Shown here: piece after piece, positions 53,839-63,200 of the stretch | Layout: every line of letters begins with the position of its first letter | Numbering within the stretch: the stretch's first letter is position 1 | Origin: an uncultured Propionivibrio sp. | GTDB taxonomy: Bacteria; Pseudomonadota; Gammaproteobacteria; Burkholderiales; Rhodocyclaceae | Assembly: GCF_963666255.1 (NCBI RefSeq) | Contig: NZ_OY762656.1 | Span: 682,001-746,000 of the forward strand | Length of the DNA stretch: 64,000 bases | Direction of reading: 5' to 3' | Position numbers and translations under genes: made by a program | Notes under the pieces: generated by a model | What the model was told of the DNA's origin: nothing | Databases searched by the model: none | The model's input: only the letters and a program-made list of their open reading frames with translations

Positions 53839-54975
53839 ATGGAACGCGATCAAGCCCTTCGATTCATGCAGGAACTGCTGCGCCTGATGGTGCAGAAAAA
53901 AGGCTCCGACCTCTTCGTCACCGCCAACTTTCCGCCGGCCATCAAGATCGACGGAAAAATGACGCCGGTCTCGAACCAGATCCTCACCGCGCAGCACACC
54001 GCCGAACTCGCACGCGCAATCATGAACGACCGCCAGGCGGCCGAATTCGAGGCGACGCGGGAATGCAACTTCGCCATCTCGCCGGCCGATATCGGCCGCT
54101 TCCGCGTGAACGCCTTCGTCCAGCAGGGGCGCGTCGGCGTCATCTGTCGCACCATCAACACGACAATCCCGCGTTTCGAGGATCTCAACCTGCCACCCGT
54201 GCTCAAGGATGTCGTCATGACCAAGCGCGGACTCGTGCTGCTTGTCGGCGGTACGGGCTCGGGCAAATCGACCTCGCTAGCGGCGATGATCGGCTATCGC
54301 AACGAAAATTCCTTCGGGCACATCATCACCATCGAGGACCCGGTCGAATACGTGCACGACCACAAGGGCTGCGTCATCACGCAACGGGAAGTCGGCGTCG
54401 ATACCGACTCGTGGTCAGCGGCGCTCAAGAACACCTTGCGCCAGGCGCCCGACGTCATTCTGGTCGGCGAAATCCGCGATCGCGAGACGATGGACTACGC
54501 CGTCGCCTTCGCCGAAACCGGCCACCTCTGCCTTGCCACCTTGCACGCCAACAGCACCAATCAGGCGATCGACCGGATCGTCAATTTTTTCCCCGAAGAA
54601 CGGCGTCCACAACTGCTCATGGACCTCTCGCTCAACCTGCGCGCCGTCATCTCGCAGCGCCTGATCCCGCTCAAGGAAGGCAAGGGCCGCGCCGCGGCGA
54701 TCGAAATCCTGCTCAACTCCCCGCTGGTATCGGACCTGATCTTCAAGGGCGAGGTGCATGAGATCAAGGAAATCATGAAGAAGTCGCGCGAACTTGGCAT
54801 GCAGACCTTCGACCAGGCGCTGTTCGACCTCTACGAAGCCGACCGGATCAGCTACGAAGACGCGCTGCGCAACGCCGATTCGGTCAACGACCTGCGCCTG
54901 CAGATCAAGCTGCACGGCAAGGAATCGAAAGACCGCGACGTCAACTCGGGGCTCGACCACCTGGAAGTGATGTAG
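53839..54975 (+). CDS. pilU: PilT-dependent accessory retraction ATPase PilU
   Basis: 378 residues, PilT paralogue: KKGSDLFVTANFPPAIKI, Walker A GGTGSGKST at 137-145, TIEDPVEYVH, ILVGEIRDRETM, HLCLATLHANST, then VSDLIFKGEVHEIKEIM and a longer C-terminal tail, all typical of PilU. Works together with PilT. Ends before an intrinsic terminator. Confidence 0.97.
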   Translation: MERDQALRFMQELLRLMVQKKGSDLFVTANFPPAIKIDGKMTPVSNQILTAQHTAELARAIMNDRQAAEFEATRECNFAISPADIGRFRVNAFVQQGRVGVICRTINTTIPRFEDLNLPPVLKDVVMTKRGLVLLVGGTGSGKSTSLAAMIGYRNENSFGHIITIEDPVEYVHDHKGCVITQREVGVDTDSWSAALKNTLRQAPDVILVGEIRDRETMDYAVAFAETGHLCLATLHANSTNQAIDRIVNFFPEERRPQLLMDLSLNLRAVISQRLIPLKEGKGRAAAIEILLNSPLVSDLIFKGEVHEIKEIMKKSRELGMQTFDQALFDLYEADRISYEDALRNADSVNDLRLQIKLHGKESKDRDVNSGLDHLEVM

Positions 54976-55038
54976 CCGTCAAAAACCGGCTCGCGCCGAG
55001 GCGCCGCAAGCCTTGGCGCGGAAAATCCGGAATTCTCG

Positions 55039-55063
55039 AAAAGCCGCTGACGCGGCTTTTTTT
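55039..55063 (+). terminator. Intrinsic terminator after pilU
   Basis: AAAAGCCGC-TGAC-GCGGCTTTTTTT: 9-pair stem including A-T ends, tetraloop, seven-T run, 64 bases after the pilU stop. Confidence 0.9.
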
Positions 55064-55090
55064 ATACAAAAGTTCAATAAGCGAAATTAC

Positions 55091-55155
55091 CTTTCACAAT
55101 GTGCAAAACTTTTGTACAATCGCTGATTCCAGGAGTGCATTTTGTTATTCCGATA
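55091..55155 (+). promoter_or_regulatory. Promoter/operator module upstream of the four-gene oxidoreductase operon
   Basis: Contains an imperfect palindrome TGCAAAACTTTTGTA (55102-55116), a -10-like TACAAT (55115-55120) and the decamer TATTCCGATA (55146-55155). The same arrangement recurs before the next oxidoreductase gene (59868-59941): by hand, 27 of 41 bases match from the -10 onward. No good -35 box is visible, so an activator may be needed. Confidence 0.65.
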
Positions 55156-55160
55156 TTGCA

Positions 55161-55198
55161 CCAAGCGGCCTGACAAACGCCAAGCGGTCTGACAAAAA
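55161..55198 (+). repeat. Tandem 19-bp direct repeat in the leader
   Basis: Two adjacent units, CCAAGCGGCCTGACAAACG and CCAAGCGGTCTGACAAAAA, 16 of 19 identical, 30 bases before the gamma-subunit start. Could be duplicated binding sites or a replication slip. Confidence 0.7.
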
Positions 55199-55227
55199 CT
55201 CCCAAACCCCAGAAGCGGAGAGCGTTT

Positions 55228-55821
55228 ATGTTCGAAGTACGCATTCATGGCCGGGGAGGCCAAGGCGTGGTGACGGCGGCGGAGATGCTGTCGATCGCCG
55301 CATTTGAAGAAAACCATCACGCGCAAGCGTTTCCAAGCTTCGGCTCCGAGCGGACCGGCGCGCCGGTCGTGGCCTACTGCCGCATCGACGACAAGGAAAT
55401 CCGGCTGCGCGAGCCGATCATGCAACCGGACGCGCTGATCATCCAGGACCCGACGCTGCTGAGCCAGATTGACGTGTTCGCCGGTCTCAAGCACAACGGT
55501 TTCGTCCTCATCAACACCAAGAACAGCTTTGCCGAACTGGGCCTCGCCGAACTGGTGAGCACCTGGTCGGCCGACCGCCTGTGCATCCTGCCGGCCACCG
55601 ACCTCGCACTCAAGCACGTCGGACGCCCGGTGCCGAACGTGCCGCTGCTGGCCGGTTTTGCCGCGCTGTCAGGCAAGATCAAACTCGAATCGGTGTGCAA
55701 CGCCATCAACGTCAAATTCTCGGGCAAGGTCGCCCAGGGCAACGTCGCCGCCGCGACCGAAGCCTTCGAGATCGTCCGCGCCCATGTCGAAAGCACCCGC
55801 AAGGAGGTTGCCCATGCTTAA
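55228..55821 (+). CDS. 2-oxoacid:acceptor oxidoreductase, gamma subunit
   Basis: 197 residues. Begins MFEVRIHGRGGQGVVTAAEM, the gamma-subunit signature of pyruvate:ferredoxin and phenylglyoxylate oxidoreductases; FPSFGSERTGAPVVAY is also diagnostic. GGAG precedes the ATG. Part of a gamma-alpha-beta-epsilon operon with overlapping genes. The fold binds CoA or the acyl transfer region between alpha and beta. The set resembles phenylglyoxylate:acceptor oxidoreductase (Pad proteins) of denitrifying aromatic degraders as well as four-subunit pyruvate synthases; substrate not resolved by sequence alone. Confidence 0.88.
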   Translation: MFEVRIHGRGGQGVVTAAEMLSIAAFEENHHAQAFPSFGSERTGAPVVAYCRIDDKEIRLREPIMQPDALIIQDPTLLSQIDVFAGLKHNGFVLINTKNSFAELGLAELVSTWSADRLCILPATDLALKHVGRPVPNVPLLAGFAALSGKIKLESVCNAINVKFSGKVAQGNVAAATEAFEIVRAHVESTRKEVAHA

Positions 55822-57067
55822 GCAAATGGAAGGCTCGCAGGCCGTCGCCGAAGCGATCGCGCTGTGCCGTCCGGAAGTCATCTGCGCCTATCCGATCTCT
55901 CCGCAGACCCACATCGTCGAAGGGCTTGGCGAGATGGTCAAGGGCGGCGAACTGCCGGAATGCGAATTCATCAACGTCGAATCCGAATTTGCCGCGATGA
56001 GCGTGGCCATCGGCTCCTCCGCCGCCGGCGCCCGTACCTACACGGCGACCGCCGCGCAGGGCCTGCTGTTCATGGTCGAAGCCGTCTATAACGCGTCCGG
56101 CCTCGGCCTGCCGATCGTGATGACCGTCGCCAACCGCGCGATCGGCGCCCCGATCAACATCTGGAACGACCACTCCGACTCGATCTCGCAACGCGACAGC
56201 GGCTGGATCCAGCTCTTCGCCGAAACCAACCAGGAAGCCGTCGACCTGCACATTCAGGCTTTCAAGCTGGCCGAGGAATTGTCGCTGCCGGTGATGGTCT
56301 GCATGGACGGTTTCATCCTCACCCACGCCTACGAGCGCGTCGACATTCCGAGCAAGGAGCAGGTCGACGCCTTCCTGCCCAAGTACGAACCACGCCAGGT
56401 GCTCGACCCCAACGATCCGGTCTCGATCGGCGCGATGGTCGGTCCCGAGGCTTTCACCGAAGTCCGCTATCTCGAACACGAAAAGCAGATGCAGGCGCTC
56501 GAACTGATCCCGGAAATCGCCGCCGAGTTCAAGACAGGCTTCCAGCGCGACTCGGGCGGTCTGGTCCGCGGCTATCGCCTCGAAGACGCCGACACCGTCG
56601 TCGTCGCCATGGGTTCGGTACTCGGCACGATCAAGGACACCATCGACGAGATGCGCGATGCCGGCATCAAGATCGGCGTCCTCGGCGTCATCTCCTTCCG
56701 TCCGTTCCCGCTCGAAGCGGTGCGCGCCGCGCTGAAGAACGCCAAACGCGTCGTCGTCGTCGAGAAGACCTTCGCCGTCGGCATCGGCGGCATCCTCGCG
56801 ACCGACATTCGCACGGCCATGGACGGCATCGCCATCCGTGACTACACCGTCGTCGCCGGTCTCGGCGGTCGTCCGATCACGCGCAAGTCGCTGCGCGAGG
56901 TCTTCAACAAGGCCACGTTCGACGAACTGCCCGCACTGACCTTCCTCGATCTCGACTGGGCCATCGTCAACAAGCAGCTGGCGCGCGAACGCGCCAAGCG
57001 CCGTTCCGGCCCGACCGCCGAAAACATCCTGCGCGACGTGGGCGACCATGTTGCCCAACACAGTTGA
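55814..57067 (+). CDS. 2-oxoacid:acceptor oxidoreductase, alpha subunit
   Basis: 417 residues from MLKQMEGSQAVAEAI; AAGGAGG lies just upstream and the gene overlaps the gamma gene by 8 bases. The pyrimidine-binding domain of the thiamine diphosphate site begins with AYPISPQTHIVE (Y26 onward) and has the conserved glutamate in NVESEFAAMS. TATAAQGLLFMVEAVYNASG and a C-terminal domain with GVISFRPFPLEAV follow. Together with beta it decarboxylates a 2-oxoacid to the acyl-CoA and passes electrons to ferredoxin or NAD(P) through the epsilon subunit. Confidence 0.9.
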   Translation: MLKQMEGSQAVAEAIALCRPEVICAYPISPQTHIVEGLGEMVKGGELPECEFINVESEFAAMSVAIGSSAAGARTYTATAAQGLLFMVEAVYNASGLGLPIVMTVANRAIGAPINIWNDHSDSISQRDSGWIQLFAETNQEAVDLHIQAFKLAEELSLPVMVCMDGFILTHAYERVDIPSKEQVDAFLPKYEPRQVLDPNDPVSIGAMVGPEAFTEVRYLEHEKQMQALELIPEIAAEFKTGFQRDSGGLVRGYRLEDADTVVVAMGSVLGTIKDTIDEMRDAGIKIGVLGVISFRPFPLEAVRAALKNAKRVVVVEKTFAVGIGGILATDIRTAMDGIAIRDYTVVAGLGGRPITRKSLREVFNKATFDELPALTFLDLDWAIVNKQLARERAKRRSGPTAENILRDVGDHVAQHS

Positions 57068-57077
57068 GGAGTCGTTC

Positions 57078-58094
57078 ATGAGCTTTCAACCCGTCAAGTT
57101 TTACCAGACCGGTACCTTTACCGTCGGCAACCGCCTGCTCGAACCCGATCAGCGCAGCGTGCAGGCCAACATGGAGCGGACCAACTCGCTCAACTCCGGC
57201 CACCGCGCCTGCCAGGGCTGCGGCGAGGCGCTCGGCGCCCGTTACGCCATCGACGCGGCGATGCACGCGACCAACAACCAGTTGATCGCCGCCAACGCCA
57301 CCGGCTGTCTTGAAGTCTTCTCGACGCCCTACCCGGAAACCTCGTGGCAGGTTCCCTGGATTCACTCGCTGTTCGGCAACGCCGCTGCCGTCGCCACCGG
57401 TATCGCCGCGGCGATCAAGGTCAAGCGCCAGAAGGGCGAGACCAAGGAAGACGTGCGCGTCGTCGCCCAGGGCGGCGACGGCGGCACGACCGACATCGGC
57501 TTCGGCTGCCTGTCCGGCATGTTCGAGCGTAACGACGATGTGCTCTACATCTGCTATGACAACGGCGGTTACATGAATACCGGCGTCCAGCGCAGCTCGG
57601 CGACGCCTCCGGCCGCGCGCACGGCGACCACCATGCCGGTCGGTGCCGAACCCGGCAACCCCTTCGGCCAAGGCAAGTTCGTGCCGTCGATCGCGATGGC
57701 GCACGAAATCCCCTACGTCGCCACCGCCACTGTTGCCGACCTGCGCGACCTTGAACACAAGGTCAAGAAGGCGATGACTTTCCGCGGCGCCCGCTACATC
57801 CATATCCTCGTTCCCTGCCCGCTCGGCTGGGGAGCCGCCTCGGGCGACACGATCAAACTCTCGCGCCTGGCCAAGGAAACCGGTTTGTTCCCGGTGTTCG
57901 AAGCGCAGTACGGCGAAATCACCGGCTCGGCCAAGATTCGCGAACCGCTGCCGGTCGAGGAGTACCTGCGTCCGCAGAAACGTTTCGCCCACCTGTTCGG
58001 CAAGAAGCCGGCCTATGAAACCATCGTCCGCCTGCAGGCGCTCGCGGACCGTAACATCCGCAGATACTCGCTGCTCGACAAGGAGGCGAACTGA
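57078..58094 (+). CDS. 2-oxoacid:acceptor oxidoreductase, beta subunit
   Basis: 338 residues from MSFQPVKFYQTG; GAGGAG precedes. Binds the thiamine pyrophosphate (GGDGGTTDIGFG, then CYDNGGYMNTG) and a proximal [4Fe-4S] cluster by C45 and C48 (CQGCGEALG), C77 (ATGCLEVF) and the Cys in VPCPLGW, the pattern of pyruvate synthase beta chains. Ten bases after alpha; its stop shares a base with the next start (TGATG). All catalytic features intact. Confidence 0.9.
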   Translation: MSFQPVKFYQTGTFTVGNRLLEPDQRSVQANMERTNSLNSGHRACQGCGEALGARYAIDAAMHATNNQLIAANATGCLEVFSTPYPETSWQVPWIHSLFGNAAAVATGIAAAIKVKRQKGETKEDVRVVAQGGDGGTTDIGFGCLSGMFERNDDVLYICYDNGGYMNTGVQRSSATPPAARTATTMPVGAEPGNPFGQGKFVPSIAMAHEIPYVATATVADLRDLEHKVKKAMTFRGARYIHILVPCPLGWGAASGDTIKLSRLAKETGLFPVFEAQYGEITGSAKIREPLPVEEYLRPQKRFAHLFGKKPAYETIVRLQALADRNIRRYSLLDKEAN

Positions 58095-59716
58095 TGAACA
58101 AGCCTTTTGCAATTACCCTCGATCCCGGCTCCTCGCTTGCCAACCACACCGGATCGTGGCGCACCGAACGTCCTGTCTACGTTGACCGCCTCCCGCCCTG
58201 CAACAACCAGTGCCCGGCCGGCGAGGACATCCAGGGCTGGCTCTTCCATGCAGAATCGGGCAACTACGAAGCCGCCTGGCGCCATCTCACCAACCACAAC
58301 CCGTTCCCGGCAATCATGGGCCGCGTCTGCTATCACACCTGCGAAGGCGCGTGTAACCGGGGCAAGCTCGATTCGGCCGTCGGCATCAACTCAGTCGAAC
58401 GCTTCCTCGGCGACGAGGCGATCAAGCAGAAGTGGCAGTTCGATCGCCCGGCGACGGAATCGGGCAAACACGTGCTGGTCATCGGCGCCGGTCCGTCGGG
58501 CATGTCGGCGGCCTACCATCTGCGCCGCCTCGGCCACCAGGTCACCGTCGTCGAAGCCGGTCCGCTGGTCGGCGGCATGATGCGCTACGGCATTCCGAAG
58601 TACCGCCTGCCGCGTGAAGTGCTCGACGCCGAGATGCAGCGCATCGTCAACATGGGCGTGCGCGTCGTCCTCGACACCAAGATCGAAAACGTCCTCGACA
58701 CGATGAAAGAAGGCAGCTATGACGCCGCCTTCCTCGCCGTCGGCGCGCACATCGGCAAGCGCACGGCCATCTCCGATGGCGAAGGCCCCCGCGTTTTCGA
58801 CGCGATTTCGGTGCTGCGCGGCCTTGAAAACGGCGAGAAGATCCCGCTCGGTCGCCGCATTGCCGTCTATGGCGGCGGCAACACCGCGATCGACGTGGCG
58901 CGTACTGTGCGTCGTCTTGGCGCCGAGCCGATCATCGTTTACCGCCGCACGCAGGACAAGATGCCGGCGCACGCCTTCGAAATCGAAGAGGCGCTGCAGG
59001 AAGGCGTAACCATCAAGTGCCTGTCGACGATCAAGCAGACCGATCCGAAGGGCATCGTCCTCGAAAAGGTTCAGGCTGACAGCCGCGGCTCGCTCCACCC
59101 GACCGGCGAATACGAGACGCTGGAAGTCGACTCGGTGGTGCTGGCGCTCGGCCAGAACGTCGACCTCGGCGCACTCAAGGGCGTTCCGGATATCGAACTC
59201 AATGACGGCGTCGTCAAGGTCGATGCCAACATGATGACCGGCCATGCAGGCCTGTTCGCCGGCGGCGACATGGTCCCGACCGATCGCAACGTCACCGTCG
59301 CCGTCGGCCACGGCAAGAAGGCGGCCCGCAACATTGACGCCTGGCTGCGCGGAACGACCCACACCGCCCCGGAAAAACACCAGATCGCCACCTTCGAGCG
59401 GCTCAACACCTGGTATTACTCCGACGCGCCGAAGACCGTCCGCCCGATGCTCGACGTGATCCGCCGACAATCGACCTTCGACGAAGTCCAGGGCGGTCTC
59501 GACGAGACCAACGCGCTGTTCGAAGCACGCCGCTGCCTCTCCTGCGGCAACTGCTTCGAGTGCGACAACTGCTACGGCGTCTGTCCGGACAACGCCGTCA
59601 TCAAGCTCGGCCCCGGCAAGCGCTTCCAGTTCAACTACGACTACTGCAAGGGCTGCGGCCTCTGCGCCGCCGAGTGTCCCTGCGGCGCCATCAACATGGT
59701 GCCGGAAAACATCTAA
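58094..59716 (+). CDS. NAD(P)H-linked flavoprotein/ferredoxin subunit (PadH/GltD-like)
   Basis: 540 residues. N-terminal Fe-S segment with C36, C40, C79, C83 and C87, as in the glutamate synthase small chain. FAD site VIGAGPSGMSAAY (131-136 core), NAD(P) site YGGGNTAIDVARTVRR (260 onward), second FAD motif GLFAGGD. The C-terminal 60 residues form a two-cluster ferredoxin: cysteines from C481 (CLSCGNCFECDNC) and from C518 (CKGCGLCAAECPCG). It should pass electrons between the 2-oxoacid oxidoreductase and NAD(P). No separate small ferredoxin subunit is in the operon; the fused domain may replace it. Confidence 0.9.
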   Translation: MNKPFAITLDPGSSLANHTGSWRTERPVYVDRLPPCNNQCPAGEDIQGWLFHAESGNYEAAWRHLTNHNPFPAIMGRVCYHTCEGACNRGKLDSAVGINSVERFLGDEAIKQKWQFDRPATESGKHVLVIGAGPSGMSAAYHLRRLGHQVTVVEAGPLVGGMMRYGIPKYRLPREVLDAEMQRIVNMGVRVVLDTKIENVLDTMKEGSYDAAFLAVGAHIGKRTAISDGEGPRVFDAISVLRGLENGEKIPLGRRIAVYGGGNTAIDVARTVRRLGAEPIIVYRRTQDKMPAHAFEIEEALQEGVTIKCLSTIKQTDPKGIVLEKVQADSRGSLHPTGEYETLEVDSVVLALGQNVDLGALKGVPDIELNDGVVKVDANMMTGHAGLFAGGDMVPTDRNVTVAVGHGKKAARNIDAWLRGTTHTAPEKHQIATFERLNTWYYSDAPKTVRPMLDVIRRQSTFDEVQGGLDETNALFEARRCLSCGNCFECDNCYGVCPDNAVIKLGPGKRFQFNYDYCKGCGLCAAECPCGAINMVPENI

Positions 59717-59742
59717 GCACCGACGGTACAACATCGCCGACC

Positions 59743-59775
59743 AAGAGCAGGGCGCCTCGCCCTGCTCTTTTTTTT
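59743..59775 (+). terminator. Intrinsic terminator after the four-gene operon
   Basis: AAGAGCAGGGCG-CCT-CGCCCTGCTCTT, a perfect 12-bp stem followed by a long T-run. It separates this operon from the next transcription unit. Confidence 0.95.
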
Positions 59776-59867
59776 TCGTCTTTTTTCGTCCTTTTCCCCC
59801 TCCTCCGCCGCAGCAGAACGCGCCAGCAAAGCTAACCGGCTGATTCATCTGGGATTATTTTTTTTGG

Positions 59868-59941
59868 TATTGCATTTCATAATTTGCAAAATTTTGTTGC
59901 TAGAATAGTTCGTTCTGGGGTGTCAATTTTCTATTCCGATA
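59868..59941 (+). promoter_or_regulatory. Promoter/operator module upstream of the large oxidoreductase gene
   Basis: TGCATTTCATAATTTGCA, then the palindromic core TGCAAAATTTTGTTG (59885-59899), -10-like TAGAAT (59901-59906) and TATTCCGATA (59932-59941). These blocks recur in the same order at 55091-55155. The rest of 59717-60200 holds the terminator, this module, the short upstream reading frame and no other gene. Confidence 0.65.
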
Positions 59942-59982
59942 CAACACTAACTCACGGATAGAAAAGGGAATCTCGATCAAAC

Positions 59983-59996
59983 TCTCCAGGGGGAGA
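59983..59996 (+). promoter_or_regulatory. Hairpin covering the ribosome binding site of the upstream frame
   Basis: TCTCC-AGGG-GGAGA places the GGGGGAG Shine-Dalgarno sequence within the loop and 3' arm. It is short, so only mild control of translation is suggested. Confidence 0.35.
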
Positions 59997-59999
59997 TCT

Positions 60000-60170
60000 A
60001 TGGGTACGCAGAGGGGACTGCACCATAACGGCCACAACGGCCACCTTCTGGCAATGGCGAGCCACGCGTCGCCGATTGCCACGCCCTCGTATTTCTCTCG
60101 CCCAGACGGCATTTCCGGATCCTTTCATCGATTTGCAGCAAGCCAACCGCCAAGTCTGGCGGCGGGCTGA
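60000..60170 (+). CDS. Possible 56-residue leader peptide or small protein
   Basis: ATG at 60000 preceded at 5 bases by GGGGGAG, the strongest ribosome binding site in this region. The product starts MGTQRGLHHNGHNGHLLAMA, has five histidines in its first 22 residues and no hydrophobic helix. The TGA at 60168-60170 is 30 bases before the large oxidoreductase gene and in the same frame. I recognise no family. It may be a translated leader that couples or controls the next gene, whose own ribosome binding site is weak, or it may be non-functional. Confidence 0.4.
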   Translation: MGTQRGLHHNGHNGHLLAMASHASPIATPSYFSRPDGISGSFHRFAASQPPSLAAG

Positions 60171-60200
60171 ATTTCTCATCATCCTTTCGGAATTCTCAAT

Positions 60201-63200
60201 ATGAAAGCCAAGAAAGCGAAATACCCAGGCATTCCCACCGTCATCAACGGTAACGGCGCAGTCGCCCACGTCATGGGGCAGGTCTGCGGCGGCGTGATCG
60301 GCTATCCGATTACACCATCGACGGAGATCTCGGAAATTTACGAAGCCTTCCGCGCGGAAGGCGGCGTCAATGTCTGGGGCAAGCATCCTTTCTTCTTTGA
60401 ACCGGAAGGCGAACACTCCGCCCAGAGCGGCGCGCTCGGCGCGCAGCTGACCGGCGGCCAGTACATTTCCAACGCCTCGTCGAGCCAGGGCATCCTCTAC
60501 GCGCTCGAATCGCACTACGTCACCGTCGGCAAAAAGGTCGGCGGCTTCGTGTTGCAGGTCGCCGCCCGCGTCGTCTCGAAGCACTCGCTCAACGTCATGG
60601 CCGGCCATGACGACGTCTACGCCCTGCTTTCCTCGGGCTACACGATCCTGTTCGGCTCGAACCCGCAGGAAGCCGCCGACCTCGCAGCGATTTCCTACCG
60701 CAGCTCGGCGCTGTCACTGATCCCGGTCGCCAACGCCATGGACGGCTTCGCCACCAGTCACATGATGAGCGAGTCGTATCTGCCCGAACCGGAATTGCTG
60801 AAGGAATACCTCGGCGACCCGGAAGGCCGCATCAAGGCGCCGACCGTCGCCCAGGAAGTGCTGTTCGGCGCCAAGGGACGCGTCTTCCAGCTCAACCAGT
60901 ACCTGTCGCGCCATGAGGCCGACATCACCGCCGACAACCTCGCCGCGCTGAAGAAGTACCTCGACAGCAACGCCGCCAAGGTCGAAAAGGACAACGCCGG
61001 CGACCTCGTCGCCAAGACGCTCGGCTGGCTGCCCGAAGAACTCCACGGTCAGTGGAAGCGCCAATGGGTCAACGCGCTCGAGAAGGGCACCCGCCAGCTC
61101 GTTCCGGCGCTCGTCGACATCAATAATCCGGGCCTCACCGGCGCGGTGCAGAACCAGCCCGACTTCCAGGCCGGCGCTGCCGACCACCGTACCCACTTCG
61201 TCAGCGAAGTGCCGGCACTCGTCCGCCAGGCGATGGCCGAGTACTCGACGCTGACCGGCCGTCATTATTCGCCGGTGCATACATATATGTGCGATGACGC
61301 CGAAATCGTCATGGTCGGCCTCGGCTCGGTCTGCGACGACGTCGAAGCCGTCGTCGATTACCTGCGCAGCAAGGGCAAGAAAGTCGGCCTCGTCGCCATC
61401 AAGCTGCTGCAACCCTTCCCGGAAGCCGAAGTCGTCGCCGCGCTGGCCGGCAAGAAGGCGGTCACGGTGCTCGAACGTTCCGACCAGACCGCGCTGACCA
61501 CGCTGGTCACCCAAGCACTGTTCAAGGCCCGTGAAAACGGCGAAGCGAAGACCGTCCGCCACGCCGACATACCGGCGATCAAGGCCATTCCGCGCCTGAC
61601 CACGGCCATCTTCGGCCTCGGCGGCCACGACCTGCAGCCGCGTCACCTGATCGCCGCCTTCAAGGCGATGGAAACCGGCAAGAGCGCGCCGCTCGTTTAC
61701 CTCGGCTCGCAGTTCTTCTCGAAGACCTCGAATCCGCGCCTCGCCGAACTGCAGAAACGTATGAAGGCCGCGTATCCGGAAACCGAGCTGATGGCGCTCG
61801 AAGCCGAGCCAAATCCGCGTCTACTGCCTGATTCGGCCTTCCGCATCCGCTTCCACTCGGTCGGCGGCTACGGCACGATCGCCTCGGGCAAGCTGCTCAC
61901 CGACATCCTCGCCGGCGCGCTCGACATGCAATCGAAGTCGGCGCCGAAGTACGGTTCGGAAAAGAGCGGCGCCCCGACCAATTACTACATCACGCTGAGT
62001 CCCCAGCCGATCAAGATCACCAACGCCGAACTCGAAGACGTTGAAGTCGTGATCTCGCCGGACCACCGCTCCTTCGTACACACCAACCCGCTCAAGGGTC
62101 TGGCCGAAGGCGGCACCTTCATTCTGCAATCCTCGGGCACGCCCGAGCAGGTCTGGGCCGAACTGCCGGCGCAATTCCGCAAGACAATCCGCGAGAAGAA
62201 GATCAACTTCTTCATCATCGACGCCTTTGCCGTCGCCAAACGCAACGCGCCGACACCGGAACTCGCCACCCGCATGATGGGTATCGCCTTCATCGGCGCC
62301 GTTGCCGGACACGTCAAGCAGGTCGCCGGTGGTGCCTCGCAAAAAGCCATCCTTGAAAAGGTGCGCAAGCAGATTCAGAAGAAGTTCGGCTCCAAGGGCG
62401 ACGCCGTCGTCGCCGGCAACATGCAGGTGATCGAGGAAGGCATCCAGGCAACCCAACGCGTCGACTACAACGCTGCCGCCTTCACCAAGATCGATGCCAA
62501 GCCGGCACCGATCGTCCTGCGCAACGTCTCGCTCTCGTCGTCGATGTGCCAGTCGTCGGGTTCCTCGACCTGCGGCCTGTTCGATCGCGAGTATTTCAGC
62601 GACATGATCGCCACGCCGTTCAAGGAAGGCACCATCGGCGAAGCGCCGGTCCTGCCAGGCACCGGTCTGTTCATGCCCGCCGGTAGCGCCGGCGCCAAGG
62701 ACAAAGGCCTGTTCCGCCGCACCGTGCCGGTCTTCAACGCCGAGGTGTGCACGGGCTGCATGGAGTGCACGCTGGTCTGTCCGGACGCTGCCATCCCGAA
62801 CACGGTTCATGACATCCACGAACTGCTCGCCACCGGCATCGCCCAGCTTGACATCACCGAAGCGCAGCGCGAAGCCATGCGCGCGCAGATGATCCCGATG
62901 ACCGAGGGCATCCGCGAAACCTATCGCCAGACGAAGGAAGAGCGGGCGTTCCACGAAATCGTCGCGGAAGTCGCCGGCAAGCTGCCGACCAAGCAGGCGA
63001 CGCTGCTCGCCAACTTCACCAAGCTTGTCGATGTGCTCGCCGTCTATCCGGTCTCGAAGACGCGTCCCTTCTTCGACGCGATGGAAAAGGCGACGCCGGG
63101 CACCGGCGGTCTCTTCGCCAGCACAATCGACCCGTGGAAGTGCACGGGCTGTCTCGAATGCGTCGAAGTCTGCGGCCCGGGCGCCCTGAGCGCACAGGAA

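Noticed and set aside
60168-60200. Readthrough of the TGA to give one longer oxidoreductase
   Set aside because: The two frames are in phase, but the enzyme family begins at or near 60201 and nothing suggests recoding.
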